Under the pieces are notes generated by a model. The model ran no database searches. It saw nothing but the letters and a program-made list of their open reading frames with translations, and was not told where the DNA came from. 64,000 nucleotides of DNA from Ophthalmolycus amberensis (Eukaryota > Chordata > Actinopteri > Perciformes > Zoarcidae): positions 988,501 to 1,052,500 of the forward strand of contig JAFEUB010000846.1 in the NCBI GenBank assembly GCA_024529925.1, given 5' to 3'. Each line of letters begins with the position of its first letter. Within the stretch, counting starts at the first letter, position 1. Of this stretch, positions 1 through 20,722 are shown piece by piece. Position numbers and translations under genes: made by a program.

Positions 1-433
1 AGGCAAGAATGCCAGACAAGTGAGCGGACATGAGGTATGGTTGTAAAAAAAGGCTTGGAATGCAAAACAGAAGTAGTGGCCTGACCGTTTACAATGGAGC
101 AGAACCGGGTCTGCTGCTTGTATGGTTTTTAAAATCTGTCAACATACCACATTTACAGTATTCAGTGATGTTTTGTCTGAGCTACTAGAACACATAAGAG
201 GATACAAGAAAGGAATGTTGCAGAGGAACCTGTCGGAAGAAGAGGGTACTAGATGCTAGGCTTTGACAATCCTATTCCCATCCCTCACAATCTGTGGTAG
301 CGACAACAATACCGGGTGAGCACACTGCACAGAAGTTAACAGGTCTTCAGGAGAACAGGCCAGTTAGCTGCGAGTTGGGTAGAAAGTTGGTTGTAACGGA
401 GCAGAGCGGCAAGCGAGAGGTACGGTGCCGTCC
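1..433 (-). other. tkt: tkt 3' untranslated region / downstream sequence
   Basis: This stretch follows the transketolase stop codon on the minus strand. I see no coding exon in it and no clear AATAAA signal, so the transcript may end beyond the left edge or use a non-canonical signal. Confidence 0.5.
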
Positions 434-3400
434 TTAGTTTGCAAAGGTCTGACGCACGGCCTTGGCAATGTGCTTGGCGCTGATGCCAAAGAGGTCGAGC
501 ATCTCTTGGGGCTTTCCGCTGTGGGGAACACCGGTCACTGCCAGCCGGGTCACAACGATGCCAGGCTCTTGGCCCACTGCTGACAGCACTGCTTCACCAA
601 GACCACCTGGACAGAGGAGACAGACCATCAGCTCAAACCACCAAGCGATGACATGATAATGCCCTCTTAATAGACCCTGGTAGATCGAGAAAAATCTCTG
701 CATAAAAACCACCCCCACTAAGAAACTCTGCTCATCGGTAAATGACGAGAGAAGCCTGCAGTAGCACAACAACAGAACACAACCTACCCTCCTTGTAGTG
801 GTCCTCCACAGTGATGATCTGTCCCTTTGTGGCTCTGGCACTGGCCAGAATGGTAGCGGCGTCCAAGGGCTTGATGGTGAATGGGTCAATTACGCGGATG
901 TTCTTCCCTATAGGTATTCATTAGATTGTTACTTTGGGAAATGTTTATTAGACCATATTAGCTAACCTAGAGACTGATAACTTGTATCCCCTGAATTACC
1001 AAACATGAGATGTGGATGAACGTTATGAATAGTCAGCTTCAATACCTACATCTAGCCACTAGAGGGCAATGCAAGCTTACCTTCACTGGCCAGCATATCA
1101 GCAGCAGCGAGGGCCTCATGCAGGGTAATACCAGCTCCAATCACAGTCACACAATCACTGTCAGACTGGCGCACAACCTGGTAAAGTAGACATTTATTCA
1201 TATACATTCATTTTTCTGGTGTTTCTTCAAATCTTTTGTTGCTACTAGCTACTTGGTGCACAAGTGAGCATCATTGTATTGATCTTTACCTTAGCTGTGC
1301 CCACTTCAAACTTCTCATCCGGAGAGTAGAGGACTGCAGTTTCTGGTCTACTGGTACGGATGAAACAGATACCCTGAGAATATAGAGTGATGAGTTACCA
1401 CATGAGAACTCCCGTCACTGTGAAGACTGGATTACTGGACAAACTGCCACAAGGTGGCCTACCAACCTTGGTGTTGGCTGACAGCTCAACGGCTCTCTCT
1501 GTGGACACTGCGTCACTGGGGTAAAACACAGTACATGTTGGAATGGCACGGAACATGGCCAAGTCCTCGAGGGCCATCTGGGAAGGACCATCCTCACCTG
1601 AAAGCAGAATAAGATCAGTCGGGGGGCCGTGTACACTCACCCACCCCCATAAAAAATTAAATAAATAAAGCTAGTGACGCCTTAGCAGAAGGCTTACCGA
1701 TGGAGACTCCGCAGTGGGACCCCACCAGGTTGACATTGGACTGGGAGATGGCTCCCATACGGATCTGGTCATAGGCTCTAGAGAAAAAGGCGGCAAAGGC
1801 GCTGGCGAATGCAACCGTGCGGTCTCGGGTGGCACAGCCAATGGCCACGCTTACCTGCAGCAGTAAGTAGAGATTGGTATTTAGGGTTAGTCTTAATGAC
1901 AGCATATGAGATAAGGCATGGAGAGAGCAGTAGGAGCCTTGGATTTTCATGTTACAGAATGAATAGTAACAGATTAGACCTATTTGGAGCAGATTAAGGC
2001 CGTGAAGAGTTAAATGGGAGCTAAATGTATCCCCCTTTCATAAGTTGGAGGTAAAGAGTGAAATAGTGTACCATGTTCTGCTCAGCGATGAAGCACTCAA
2101 TGTAGCGGTCAGGGAAGGCCTTCTTGAACGTCTCTGAGAAGGTGGAGTTTTTGGTGTCTCCATCGAGGGCCACCACTCTCTGGCTTGCTTGGCCCAGCTT
2201 GACCAGTGCAGTGCCGTATGCACGCCTTGTTGCCATCTGACAGGACAGGAAGGAATGTGTGAATACGGATTAACACAACAAAACAATCTACATGTAGGTT
2301 AAAACCACTGAGTCAGCAATGACTGTTAAAATGAGCTTTGCATACATTACTACACAGGATTCAAGCGTCCCTAAAAATGTAATCAATTACATTAGGCGGC
2401 GTTCAATAGGAGCACAAATAAGTAAAAAGGTACCTTGTCTCCCTTTTTGTATGCTGGGGGTGAAAGCAGGGAGATGGTGCTGAGGTCTGCGGGTGCCGTG
2501 TCGTCTGCGGGCTGCTCGGGGTACAGGGTCTTGTTGGGGACCTGGATCAGAGCCTGCAGGTCTTTCAGGACAGCATCCACCTTGTCCTTGGGGATGGGCT
2601 TTCCATGCCAGTTTTCAAGATCCTCAATATCTACAGCAAAGAGATAAACTAGTCAGAATCAAATAGCTCAGTAAATAAAACAGTCACCACATGAACTCCA
2701 CACTTACTTTTGAGTCCTTTGCCCTTGAACGTCTTGGCTACAATGCAAGTGGGTTTGTCCTTCACCTGCTGAGCCTGCCAGAAAGCTTTGCACAGCTCCT
2801 CCACGTCGTGTCCATCCACAACGTAAGTGTTCCACCTGCAAAAACATCAGTTTAACAGCATGCAGACACATTGCAGCAAATATTAACCCAAAACACAGTC
2901 TGTACCGACTTCTGAACCAACACGTTAAGCATTACGCTCATCGCCTGGAAGAAGGGAGCAGAGAGAGCAAGACAAGAGGCCACAGGAGGGTACAGGGTTC
3001 ATACACATTTTGACCAATGGATTTCCATGACTTTTCCATGACTTTAACCAAATTTCCATTCCCAAACATTTTGTGAAATCTCGGTGTATACATGAAAAAG
3101 TGAGAAAATGTAGTATTTAAAACAACAATGAGAATTCCAAAGCATACAGTCTACCTTAAATGACACAAACGAATGAGAGACAATAGTTTGATTAAAAGAA
3201 TAAACATTTATAAATATACTCTGGTTGACAGGCATTCATAACACTGACACATCAATAAGAGCTTTAGTAGGTAGCAGCATCCAGCTCGTGCACATATTGC
3301 GTTCCCTTTTGTAGTGCAAAGTTTTCATTGAACCCTGTTACTGTACGGCTTCATATTAACTTCCACTGTTACTGCAAAGCTGTTGGAATTGTGGCCTATC

Positions 3401-6400
3401 TTCTATTTGCAATTAATATGCATTCAATCCAGTTCAATTATTTAAATGAAAATGATAATCTACTCTGGCTGAGGTAGTTTATCAAGAATAAAATAATAGC
3501 TGTGATCTATACACACCTCTGCATTAGCAACCTGCTGAAATGAAGGTACAGGCACCTTAACCCTCATTACTTCAGGGTTCTTGAGAGCAACGTGGGACTG
3601 TTGGGACTGTTGGTACACTGGCTGTGGTCATCACAGTGAACAGTGTGTACAGTGTGATGAGAGGGCACATGAGCCCTTGTTGCTGTAGTTCATCTCCTTG
3701 GAGCAGAGGCTGCATTTAGCATACCTGCTTATCAATGTATTTAAAATACTGTGACAGCAGGAAGCTGTACTCACGTCAGTTTAGACCCACCTTTATCCAG
3801 GCCCAGCTCCACCTTTATCCAGGCCCAGCTCCACTCACAGCTCAGCCCTGCGTCAAGCTGCGCTACACAACCAGCCTCCTCTCCCTGAAGCTCCTGACCT
3901 CATCATCTCATCAGTATCTGGGCCTCATGTTTTGTGGTCATGAAAGTTATTCTGACCACGAAATCATCCTCATTCTACTTTGAGTTAAAACAAACAACCT
4001 GCAACCAGATGCGCCGGTGTTCCGGTTTAACGTTAACAAGTGACCGCGCGAACTGAACCGGAACACGGGGGGGCTGCATGTTTCATCACGTTACGTTTTT
4101 TCCTTCTAAATCGCGATAATGACGAACGTTAACAGTCGACAAAGTTCCGCATGCAGCAGACGTTAACTTAACCCAGCAAGTCTGAACGGTAACGGAACGG
4201 AACTTAAACTTTAACGGAGGGAAAGACGCTGTACACATCTGAACGCTGATTGGCCAAGACTCGACACGTCAAATCAAAGATGTTCTATTGCGAAGATCAC
4301 CACATCACATTTTCTCCTCGTCTCACTCCAATCTGAGAAACGCTGGCTGGCAACTCAGCGCAAATGAACGACATGAAAATATGAATATAACAAATTTCCA
4401 TGACTTTTCCAAAACTTTTGGGATTTTATTTTTTTCCATGACTTTTCCAGGCCTGGAAATAACCATTTTAAAATTCCATGACTTTTCCAGGTTTTCCATG
4501 ACCGTACGAACCCTGAGGGCAGACATGTGAAACACCAATGTGTGAGAGTTGGACAAGTGAAAGTTCAACCCAAGGAAGCTTTTGAAGGATATCAGAAGGT
4601 CCCGATTATATACAAATATATGACATTAAAGGTTATGTTAATGAATATTTGGCACTGACCCAAAGGCTTCACAGCGCTTGCGGTAAGTCTCCATGTTGTG
4701 CTTCAGGGGCGCAGCTTCACTTTGACCGAGCCGATTGACATCCATGATGGCCACCAAGTTGTCCAGCTTGTAGTAGGAGGCAAAGGCCATGGCCTCCCAC
4801 ACCGAGCCCTCTGAACACTCTCCATCTCCCATCATGCAGTACACACGGTATCTACAACACAATGAGGAAAGGAGAAACAGGAAATGATGATCTCCAAACA
4901 ATGAAGCACATAATACTACATGATTAAAGTCTGTCACCAACATAAACAAACAGAACTTCAGTGGAAGCAGCAGTTCATAATATCTTTCTACTTTTAGATT
5001 ATCGAGTTATTATTGTTCTTAGAATCACCAACAGCTACTCCCCCAAAGAAGCGTTAAATAAATCGTTGCTACTTTTAATATAACTGTTGCAGCAGTGCAA
5101 GACCTTTTGACCTCACTGCAGGCACCAACCAGGGCGTGATTTAACACAATTACATCTTCACTACTACAGGTGCATCCATTAAACAGATTACAGTGTTTCA
5201 GGCATCAGTTTAAAAGAAAGCAGTTACCCGACTGCAAGTCAAGGTATTGCACTGTTGTTAAGAACGGCTCTTTGTTAACCAAATCCCTTGTTGACTCAAA
5301 TGATTTAACAGGAACTACCCACAACATGTATGGCATTTCAAGAATGATAGAAACAGTCTAGTTGGAGTGTGGAGAGCCCATGTCCTTAAGTAATCTAATT
5401 CTAACGTGTATAAGCCTTGGAACCTCTTAATGAATATACATATTTTTGTATACATGCTCACTCTGATTTGTCAAAATGTTTGCCAGTGTATGCCATCCCA
5501 CAGGCAGCCCCGAGACCCTGTCCCAGAGATCCAGTAGCCACATCAACAAAGGCCAGTTTCTGATGAATAGAAGAGGGAAAACTAAATGTTATACAAGATA
5601 CAGACAGCCTGACTTGAACATGATAGTGTGTTCTCCAAGGAGCCATTAACACCAGAAAAGAGAACGCAGGATTTTGAACTTACTGGTGTGGGGTGCCCCT
5701 CCAGGTCAGAGTCAACCTTGCGCAGGTTGAGCAGCTCGGACTCCTTCACGAAACCCGCCTCTGCCCATGCAGCATACAGGACAGGTGCAGCATGACCCTA
5801 GAGACAGCGGGGGGGAGTCTTTAATGCCAGTGGTGATGCCACATCACAGGTGAGCTGGCCAACTGAAGGACATTCTCCCTTGAAAGAAATGCAAGCAAAC
5901 CTTTGAGAGCACAAAGCGGTCGTTGCACTGGTTGCGAGGGTCCTCTGCTTTGTAGCGCATGGTGTTGAAGAAGAGCACAGACATGAGCTCCGCTGCACTG
6001 CAGCATGATGTGGGGTGACTGGGGGAGGGGGAAATGGAGACACTTCTGGTGAGCACATGGCACAAGAAAAACTCCAAGTGTCTCAACAAGAAAACAAAAT
6101 CCACACACACACACACACCGTGCACATACATGCATGTGCTGCTACATTCAGGAATCCTCACACCTGTTTTAGTTTGACAATAAGAACAACTCTTGTACCA
6201 CAATTCCTAAACAAGGCATAAAAAAAAAAGATACATTTGTAATGCAGGCAATTCATATTTTAAAGAGAGCCTTTAATCTTTTGGGATTAGGAAAATAAAT
6301 CTCGTCAATAGATTGTTAATCTGCAACATGATCACATCAGTCATGTTTCCACACTTCAACGCACTTATAAAAATAAAAAAACCACATGTTAACTTGTGAA

Positions 6401-7911
6401 ACAGTTAGTTGCGGCATAGTGGTCAAAGTATTGCAGTATTCATGTTTTTGTTTTTTAAAACAGGTTACTCAACAGTATCTCTGCTTCCCTATGTGGGTTA
6501 ATTTATAAATGGCATCATTTCAACCATGCTGGAACACAGTTATCTTATTCAAACAAACACCACGGTCACTGTTAAATGTCATGAGAAAAGAACCCAGTGC
6601 TCCGTTTACCACTTGTCCCTTTGATGAGTGATAACCTGTTGGGAAATAAACTGAATGAAATCAGATGCTCGAGTGCAATGTCCCATGTCGGTCAAATAAT
6701 GAGAAAAAACAGGTGTTGACTTTTGGGTGTCACAACTCAAAAACATCCTTTGTTAAATTAAATGGGAGACAACACAGTAAGGACATCCAGGATATAACCC
6801 ATCCATTCCCTTGTCAGTTGGCATAAGGAAGTAACAAACAGGTTTACCAACAAACATTCCCTTTTCAAAAGGTTGCAGTTGCGCAAGTAAAAATCACAAT
6901 GCTGGATATCTTGCAATGTGAATACAATGAAACAGTGGACTGGAAACAATGATTACACATTAATTGCATTTAATTAAGATTAAACACAGAAATAGTTTTA
7001 ATTGTGGGTGTGTACACGGATCTATGGAGAAAGTAGTAGGGCTGCAAGAATAATCTCTAGATTAAAGAAACTGTAAAACCACACCCCCTGTCAACAAGGA
7101 AGCCATTTAAACTATTCCCGCTTGGACTCTGGTTCAACCTAGTCAAGTGAATGTGAAGAGGAAGACGTCAGGAAGTCCGATATTTAGGATGAAGCAATAC
7201 TACAGGTGCCCTTTTGATAGCCTTTTTTTATTTTTTTTAATCATACTAGACACCAATTTCCTGCAAACAATTGCAACTGGTGTACATTCCTGTATTTGGC
7301 AATTTAGCATGCATCTGCAACTTTAAATTAGAGCTTCAAGCTGACCACGAGATTCCCCGTTCCGCATGATGATGTGGTTTCTTGTTAGCTAACGTTAGAA
7401 GAAGCAGCTCGGTGCTAAAGACAAAGTTTAAATCTAGCAACTGCTTTACTAGAGTGCATGGTTTCTCAGACACATTGCACCGACTGTAACGTCGACACAG
7501 GCGCACCAATTGTTAGCTTATGCTAATCTTAGCATAGACTACGCACTATGGACAATTAACGTATACCTCACAAAGTAGCTTAAAACGTTTATGGAACAGT
7601 TCACTTAATCACTTGCTAGCCGTCTGCTGTGGCTGCGTTTCCACTGCGTGGAGGTAATCTGCAGCACGTGCCAACGGGCCACGCAGGTAAAAAAACGTGC
7701 TTCAGATAGTCAGTCACGTTACTATTACAAAGTATTGTATATTTTCTTCGTACGTAGCGGTGTGCTTCTTTAAACTCCCTCCAGCGTTACTTTGCATAGC
7801 TTACCCGGAGTTAGAGGCGCATGTCGCCTTGATGGAGTTGATCCGGAGCTTATTGGCGATGTCTTTCAGCCCCTGCAGAGTTTTCTCATCGGGTTTGTGG
7901 TAGCTAGTCAT
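434..7911 (-). CDS. tkt: Transketolase (14 coding exons)
   Basis: Transketolase is the thiamine-diphosphate enzyme of the non-oxidative pentose phosphate pathway in the cytosol; it moves two-carbon units between sugar phosphates. The ATG at 7911 opens with [20 protein letters not shown], colinear with human TKT. Coding exons lie near 7805-7911, 5902-6020, 5684-5796, 5463-5560, 4661-4852, 2709-2834, 2434-2632, 2071-2236, 1699-1854, 1467-1598, 1290-1374, 1081-1179, 787-907 and 434-606. The exon at 4661-4852 has the thiamine-diphosphate/metal motif [16 protein letters not shown]. The pyrimidine-domain exons read [19 protein letters not shown] and [16 protein letters not shown]. The C-terminal transketolase domain ends in AVRQTFAN. 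All exons are open and colinear with the full-length family, so the gene looks intact. Intron 5 holds a hAT-like element. The tkta/tktb paralogue was not resolved. Confidence 0.97.
2994..4514. mobile_element. Non-autonomous hAT-like element in tkt intron 5
   Basis: The left end reads AGGGTTCATAC and the right end GTACGAACCCT, which are inverted repeats with one mismatch. The flanks GAGGGTAC (2986-2993) and GAGGGCAG (4515-4522) fit a decayed 8-bp target duplication, as hAT transposons make. Both ends carry repeated TCCATGACTTTTCC motifs in subterminal position, typical of this abundant fish family. No transposase ORF is present, so it could only move with help from another element. The middle is unlike the ends and may be a nested insertion. 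Confidence 0.75.
3787..3830. repeat. 22-bp tandem duplication inside the hAT-like element
   Basis: Two perfect head-to-tail copies of a 22-bp unit beginning CCACCTTTATCC and ending GGCCCAGCT. Confidence 0.85.
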
Positions 7912-8260
7912 GGTTTCTGGATTATTTTTCTGGGGGGGGAAACCGCGTCCGTTTGAGTAGTTCAGTTACTTCAATTACACCGCTGCTTCCCGGGGTCGTA
8001 GGTTCAAAGCTGCACAACGCCGCTGGTAAACTGTCCGATGCAAAGCACAACCGAGGAGGAAGAAGCGTCGAGAGGAGGGGGGATTTATGTCTCCTCCACA
8101 GCCACGCCCACCTCAGCCAACCATTGGAGGAACCGTCGTGCTACCAGTTGCGCAGGACCTTGTTCCCTGTGCAACTTTCACAAATCATTTCCACACGTTA
8201 ACGATATAGATCTGTGGTGACTTCGTTCTTACCATTTCATTTGCAGCCACTGCTTTGAAG
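7912..8260 (-). promoter_or_regulatory. tkt: tkt 5' UTR and promoter region
   Basis: This sequence lies directly upstream of the tkt start codon and is richer in G+C and CpG than the introns around it. The extent is inferred from position only; no TATA box or initiator was assigned. Confidence 0.4.
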
Positions 8261-8649
8261 ACTTAAAAAAGGGGGCAATCTTTTTATTGAGGTCGCTTCC
8301 TGGTCGTTTGTATGATGTGAGAAACGGAAATATTAATAACTTAAGAATAAAACTATTCCTCAGAAATAATTGTTTTATTTGAGACAATGTGCATGTGCTT
8401 GGAGATCAGTATAGTTCAGAATACATATGGGGATTTTTCAAATACATGCATGTCGCTGTTCCTTTAAAGCTAAAGCTGGCCGGCTGCCCAACACGGAAAT
8501 GGTGGATTTTGCCATCTCATCCTTACTCAGGGAAACAGGACAGCAACTCGAGGATCAAATACTCCCTCATTTCTTATTCCTTGGTTACTGACACATTATC
8601 TGCATTTGTAGATGTCAATGGAGACAGAAAAAAACACAATTTAATTGTT
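8261..8649. other. Intergenic spacer between tkt and lrrc23
   Basis: No gene is visible. It separates the tkt promoter from the lrrc23 polyadenylation signal. Chance ORFs here show no family resemblance. Confidence 0.5.
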
Positions 8650-8655
8650 TTTATT
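8650..8655 (-). terminator. lrrc23: lrrc23 polyadenylation signal
   Basis: AATAAA on the minus strand, about 210 bp past the lrrc23 stop codon. Confidence 0.6.
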
Positions 8656-8864
8656 GTTCGAAAAATAGATAGGCTGTAATAGTGTGAGAACATGACACAA
8701 GCAAACCGTGTATATACACATTCTACAGATACAAAGTGCATCAGACAGATGCCCTATCAAGATGTAGCCTAATCTACTTTTCACAATCAGCCACCCACCG
8801 ACACACCAAGCCTGTGTTTTAAAGGAAGTCAAACACTTCCTCATTTTGGCCATCATTGCACATC

Positions 8865-11691
8865 TTATTGCTCAAATTCCTCTTCGTTAAGTACCTGAAA
8901 GGACATGCATGCCATTAAAACAACCAGCAAAAGAGCAGTTTATGTCTGAGCATGCCACAAAGAGAAATGAGATGTTTATCAGCTTTACCATGCTTTTAAC
9001 CCGGGCCTCAGTCCTCTCCTCGGGGTCGACAAGATCTTTGTCAAGTCGCTCCAGCTGTGGCAGGAGAATGAGTAGACTCAGCCTGTAGTCTGTCATTTCC
9101 TCCAGAGGATTTTCAGAAAGGACCAAAGCTCGCAGAGTTTTTGACACAAGCGCAAGGCCTTGCACAGCGTTCTCATCTAAGATTGCATTGCCTCTAAAAG
9201 ACAGAGACAGAAGCATGTGGGATATATAATCTGGGATATATCATTTTATTTGGGGTGTTACTGAATTGATGAAAGGCTCTGATCTGTCAACTGTGTACCT
9301 GACATTGAGGTATTGGAGACACTTCATGTTGGGGCTGAGGCCGTCCAGAGTATCTAGCTTGTTGTCTCGAAGGTGAAGGGTGGTGAGGCGCTCTAACTTC
9401 TCTAAACCATCCAAATGCTCGATAACATTTTGGGCCTGAACGAAGAGCAAGGATACTTACAGGCAATCTATTCCCTGGGTCATTACATGGGTATTAAGGC
9501 TGGTGGTCAGTGATTAACCTCATCCCGTGTGCTAGTGCTATTAATCAAATAATAGTGCTTTTATTACCAGATATAATTCCCGCAGGTTGGGAAGGTTGAT
9601 GCCATCAGTGGAATCCAATTGGTTTCCCCTCAGCTCCAGAGTTACCAGGTTGGCAAAACAGCCACTCTGAAGACCATTCACTCTCTGAATACCGTTACCT
9701 GCCAGAGAGGTTGCTAAATGTCATGTCAAGGGCTTTCCAAACATATATGTTAGGCACAACATATGTGATTAATTGCTGATAAGAATTTGTTATATCCTAT
9801 ATATAGACTGAATGATAACACATGGCCTTATAAACCCCCATCTGATCAAATACATAACTCCTGTGTTGTTATCACTTCTCTAATTTCAATTCATAGTGAT
9901 AGTTAACTTCCTCATTTGACAGACTTCACTTTAGGAAACTCAGAATAAGCTTAATGCATCATCAGTCATTCACATAGTGAGCGTGAACACCACTTATCCT
10001 GACATAAAACCAACAGCTCAACCTGTAAGATTGAGGCTCTCCAAGGCAGGCCCGACCAGGCCGTCCAGGTCTGCTAGCCGGTTCCTTGCAATACTCAGCC
10101 ATTGCAAGTAGGTCAACTGAGCGAAAGGTTGCCCTTTGAAGCACTCCACTGCATTATTGTCAACCTACAGAGGAAGAAATCAAGATTCACCATCAGTTGG
10201 AGTGACTGATGCAGACAGCCCCAGAGACGTCCTTTTTTCTAAAGAAAGAAAGAAGAGAGGTCCTTGCCTTCAGCCAGAGCAGCTGGGTGAGAGATGCCAG
10301 AGGAGAAAGATCAATAAGGTGGTTGTTGGATACGTCCACAAAACGTAGGTGAGTATAACTGCCGATTGCAGCAATGTCATTCAGTCCGCTGAGTGGTACA
10401 ATGATGTCGAAGGGAAAGTCGGTACAAAGAGATTGTTACAATTAATGGGCGATGGCAGCCAATTTGGCTTTGAATGTATTTTTGCCATCTTACTTGTCTT
10501 TTAGGTCCACTTTGACAAATGCATGTCCAAGTCCATTTCCTGTTCGGCACAGCAACGAGAGCCCCCGAACTATGGTTTCTTGGGTCAAATGGCAAACCTA
10601 TTAGAAGGGAAGACGTCACAGGATTATGCCGTCAAAATTGGTGGTGGTGCTAACTCACAGGGGAGTAGATGTACAACAGGACCCCATCAGCTCAGACACA
10701 AGCCCCTCTACACGATAGAGCTTCAAAAACACCTATGTAACTGTGAAGTATACTTAAAAATACTGCAGTAACACTTTTGCATTAAAGGTACAAATAATAT
10801 ACTTCAACAATGCTTAACTAATAAATGACCAATGATGATTTAATGCAGGCTGTATCATACATTCCTGTTGCTCTCGTCAACATATGATTAAGTCACTATG
10901 ACTTTATGTGATTTGTTCACACTTAGATCACCAATTAAGGGATGTTAATTCAGTTACCTCATATTGAATTTATATGCAACCAAATTGGCTGGATTCCAGA
11001 CAAAAGTTCAGACTCATGCATTTGCTCAGGGGGCAAAATGGTTTTCAATTGCCACATTTATAACCTAGAGAGGGTGCAGCATGAGTTGTTTTTCCAATAT
11101 GTTTTTATGTCAATTATTGTGCAACTTTGAAATAATATTTCTTAATTGATGACGTGTGAATAATTGCATAGTCATAGTGACTTGATCACTTTAATCGTGG
11201 TGTGTTAATGGTCAAAGATAAACATCCCTTCAGTAGATTATATGATTTGTACCCTTATTATAAAGCGTTCATGCTAACTGTAACCCAAGCATCCATAACG
11301 GCCAGTATTTTAATGTTCGCATATTGGACACGTGCTGGGGGCTTAAGAGAAATGGGTGGAGGAATCAAGCCTTAACCTTTATGTTTTGAGTAGATTATGG
11401 CACGAGACCATGCAGTGATTTTTAGGATATTTTGTTTTAAACTCCAACCTACTGTAGTAAGGTTACACAGTTCTTGCAAAAATGAGTTATCTAACATAAC
11501 TCTGCACTAAACTGAGTAGAATACACCGCTCACGTAACAAAGACGTGCTTCGTTGTCTACGTTACATTTCTTCAGAAGTGATCTCTCGGGTTAACTAGTT
11601 CTACCTTCTCGTCCTCTTCGGCTCCTTGTTGGTGCGCTTCTTCCTCTCCCTCTACATCCGACAAGACTGCATCCTCAGCCACCTCGGACAT
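8865..11691 (-). CDS. lrrc23: Leucine-rich repeat-containing protein 23
   Basis: LRRC23 is an axonemal protein of the radial-spoke head in motile cilia and sperm flagella. The ATG at 11691 opens an acidic N-terminus (MSEVAEDAVLSDVEGEEEAH). The next exon reads GLSLLCRTGNGLGHAFVKVD, a stretch characteristic of LRRC23. Coding exons lie near 11603-11691, 10498-10600, 10268-10395, 10021-10163, 9567-9700, 9300-9437, 8991-9196 and 8865-8895. Leucine-rich repeats run through the middle exons (YTHLRFVDVSNNHL, TLELRGNQL, TLHLRDNKL, CLQYLNV), followed by an LRR cap region (LPQLERLDKDLVDPEERTEA). The last small exon reads VLNEEEFEQ and then stops, so the acidic, charged tail seen in human LRRC23 is much shorter here. 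The gene looks intact. Confidence 0.93.
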
Positions 11692-12868
11692 CCTGCTCAA
11701 TTTAGTTTGGGTTTTCACAAAAAATAAATAAATAAATAAAAATAAATAAATAAAAGAGTAGGGGGTGCACAGCAGCAGACCTGTTAATTGACAAGCTGTT
11801 AACTAACGTTAGTCGAACCGCACTAAGTTTACTGTCGCTAACGCCTAGTTAACGTCTGGTAAACTAGTCTACTTTATGCGACTGTTGCAAGTCCGGCTGT
11901 TGAGTTCTTCTTTGTAACTTTACCATCATGAAGAAATCGAAATATAACCAAAGTTTACTGAAAGTGACCTGGAGACGGAACAGTAAACGCTAAAACAAAA
12001 TGTAGTTCATGTCTGACAACGAACAAAGAACCGCTTTGTTTGTCGTTTCCAGGGAAACTTAACACGCGCACAGGTGTTATAAACGCATTTGATGTGAAAA
12101 CGCATTCAGGGGTCGACCAACGTGCTGTGCAACAACTATGCAGGTCAAGATGTTGCACTATATTCCTCTTTCTTTAACCGCCGATTTGTAAAAACACAGC
12201 TTTCGAAATTTAAAATGTCGAAATATTAGCAACTGTTTTACTGGCTCACCCATAAAAGATATTCATCATAGATACTCATGAAAATGTTATTCTGAATAAT
12301 TAACAGGAGCTTGATGAAACGCAGTCGCATTTAAACAAAATACAGAAATAAAAAATAACTTTCTCCAGAGATAATGATGTATTACATTGTGAATTCGTAT
12401 CTGCAACATGACACTTTTCATGTACACACTAGTTTTAGTGTGACGCTGTCCAGTTCATGAGACCTCTTCTAAAATGTATACAGTCCATGCTCAGATCAGT
12501 CATTCACTGAATGACAAGGCATTATAGCATTAAATTAAAAAAAAGAATCTATGGTGCATAGACAGTAATATTAGAAAATCCCAAATGTTTCCCCAACCAC
12601 ATTAAGCTTGTTTATCACACACAAGCTCTGAAGCACGTGAGAACACAAAACTGCATCATTCAGGAAGAAAGCAAAAAAAGTGCATTCTGTGCAATATCCC
12701 GACATCCACTGCTACAGGACCAGTTCATGAGTGTATCACCACTGTTGAGGTAATTGTAATTACAAACCAAAATTAAGAGGTTTATCTATACGACGTTAAT
12801 GGTGAAGTGTTGCGTGCTAAGTTTTGTCATTGTCCCGGATCAGGAAGTTGAGATTTCATGGGGAGGGC
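11692..12868 (-). other. lrrc23 promoter region and rbm10-like 3' UTR
   Basis: The right-hand part follows the rbm10-like stop codon; the left-hand part precedes the lrrc23 start. It contains an (AAAT)n tract and a TAACGTTA palindrome at 11804. I see no coding exon. In particular, I found nothing resembling the missing rbm10 G-patch exons on the minus strand here. Confidence 0.5.
11719..11754. repeat. (AAAT)n microsatellite
   Basis: Tandem AAAT units, slightly interrupted, just upstream of the lrrc23 start codon. Confidence 0.9.
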
Positions 12869-20490
<7,622 letters not shown>

Positions 20491-20722
20491 GCTGATTCAC
20501 TGACTCTTCTCCTGGTCTGCCCTTCTTCTATTTAGTTACAGCATTGGATACCCTAGAAGTACATCAGTAATGTATGAAATGATTTATGATTAAATAATCT
20601 GGATAATCATGGGGGAGCTTTGCTGGTTGACTGATCCGCCAACTCTGCTCCTGGTCTCGGTCCTATTTTGTATTTGATTACAGCATGGATATATGATGGA
20701 AGTAACACAACATCAGCAATGT
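20491..20722. repeat. Diverged local duplication beside the rbm10-like start codon
   Basis: The block at about 20491-20573 and the block at about 20631-20722 share the same order of motifs: CTGAT, then CTCCTGGTCT, then TTACAGCAT followed by GGATA, then ACATCAG and AATGTA. The copies are clearly related but differ by substitutions and small indels. Confidence 0.55.

Noticed and set aside
434..889. Single 151-residue open frame at the left end
   Set aside because: Only its last part is coding (the final tkt exon). The upstream part reads through an intron and part of the previous exon in the wrong frame.
5798..6203. Several overlapping minus-strand open frames, one with a Cys/Val-rich start
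   Set aside because: They are other frames of tkt exon 2 plus a CA-repeat in the intron.
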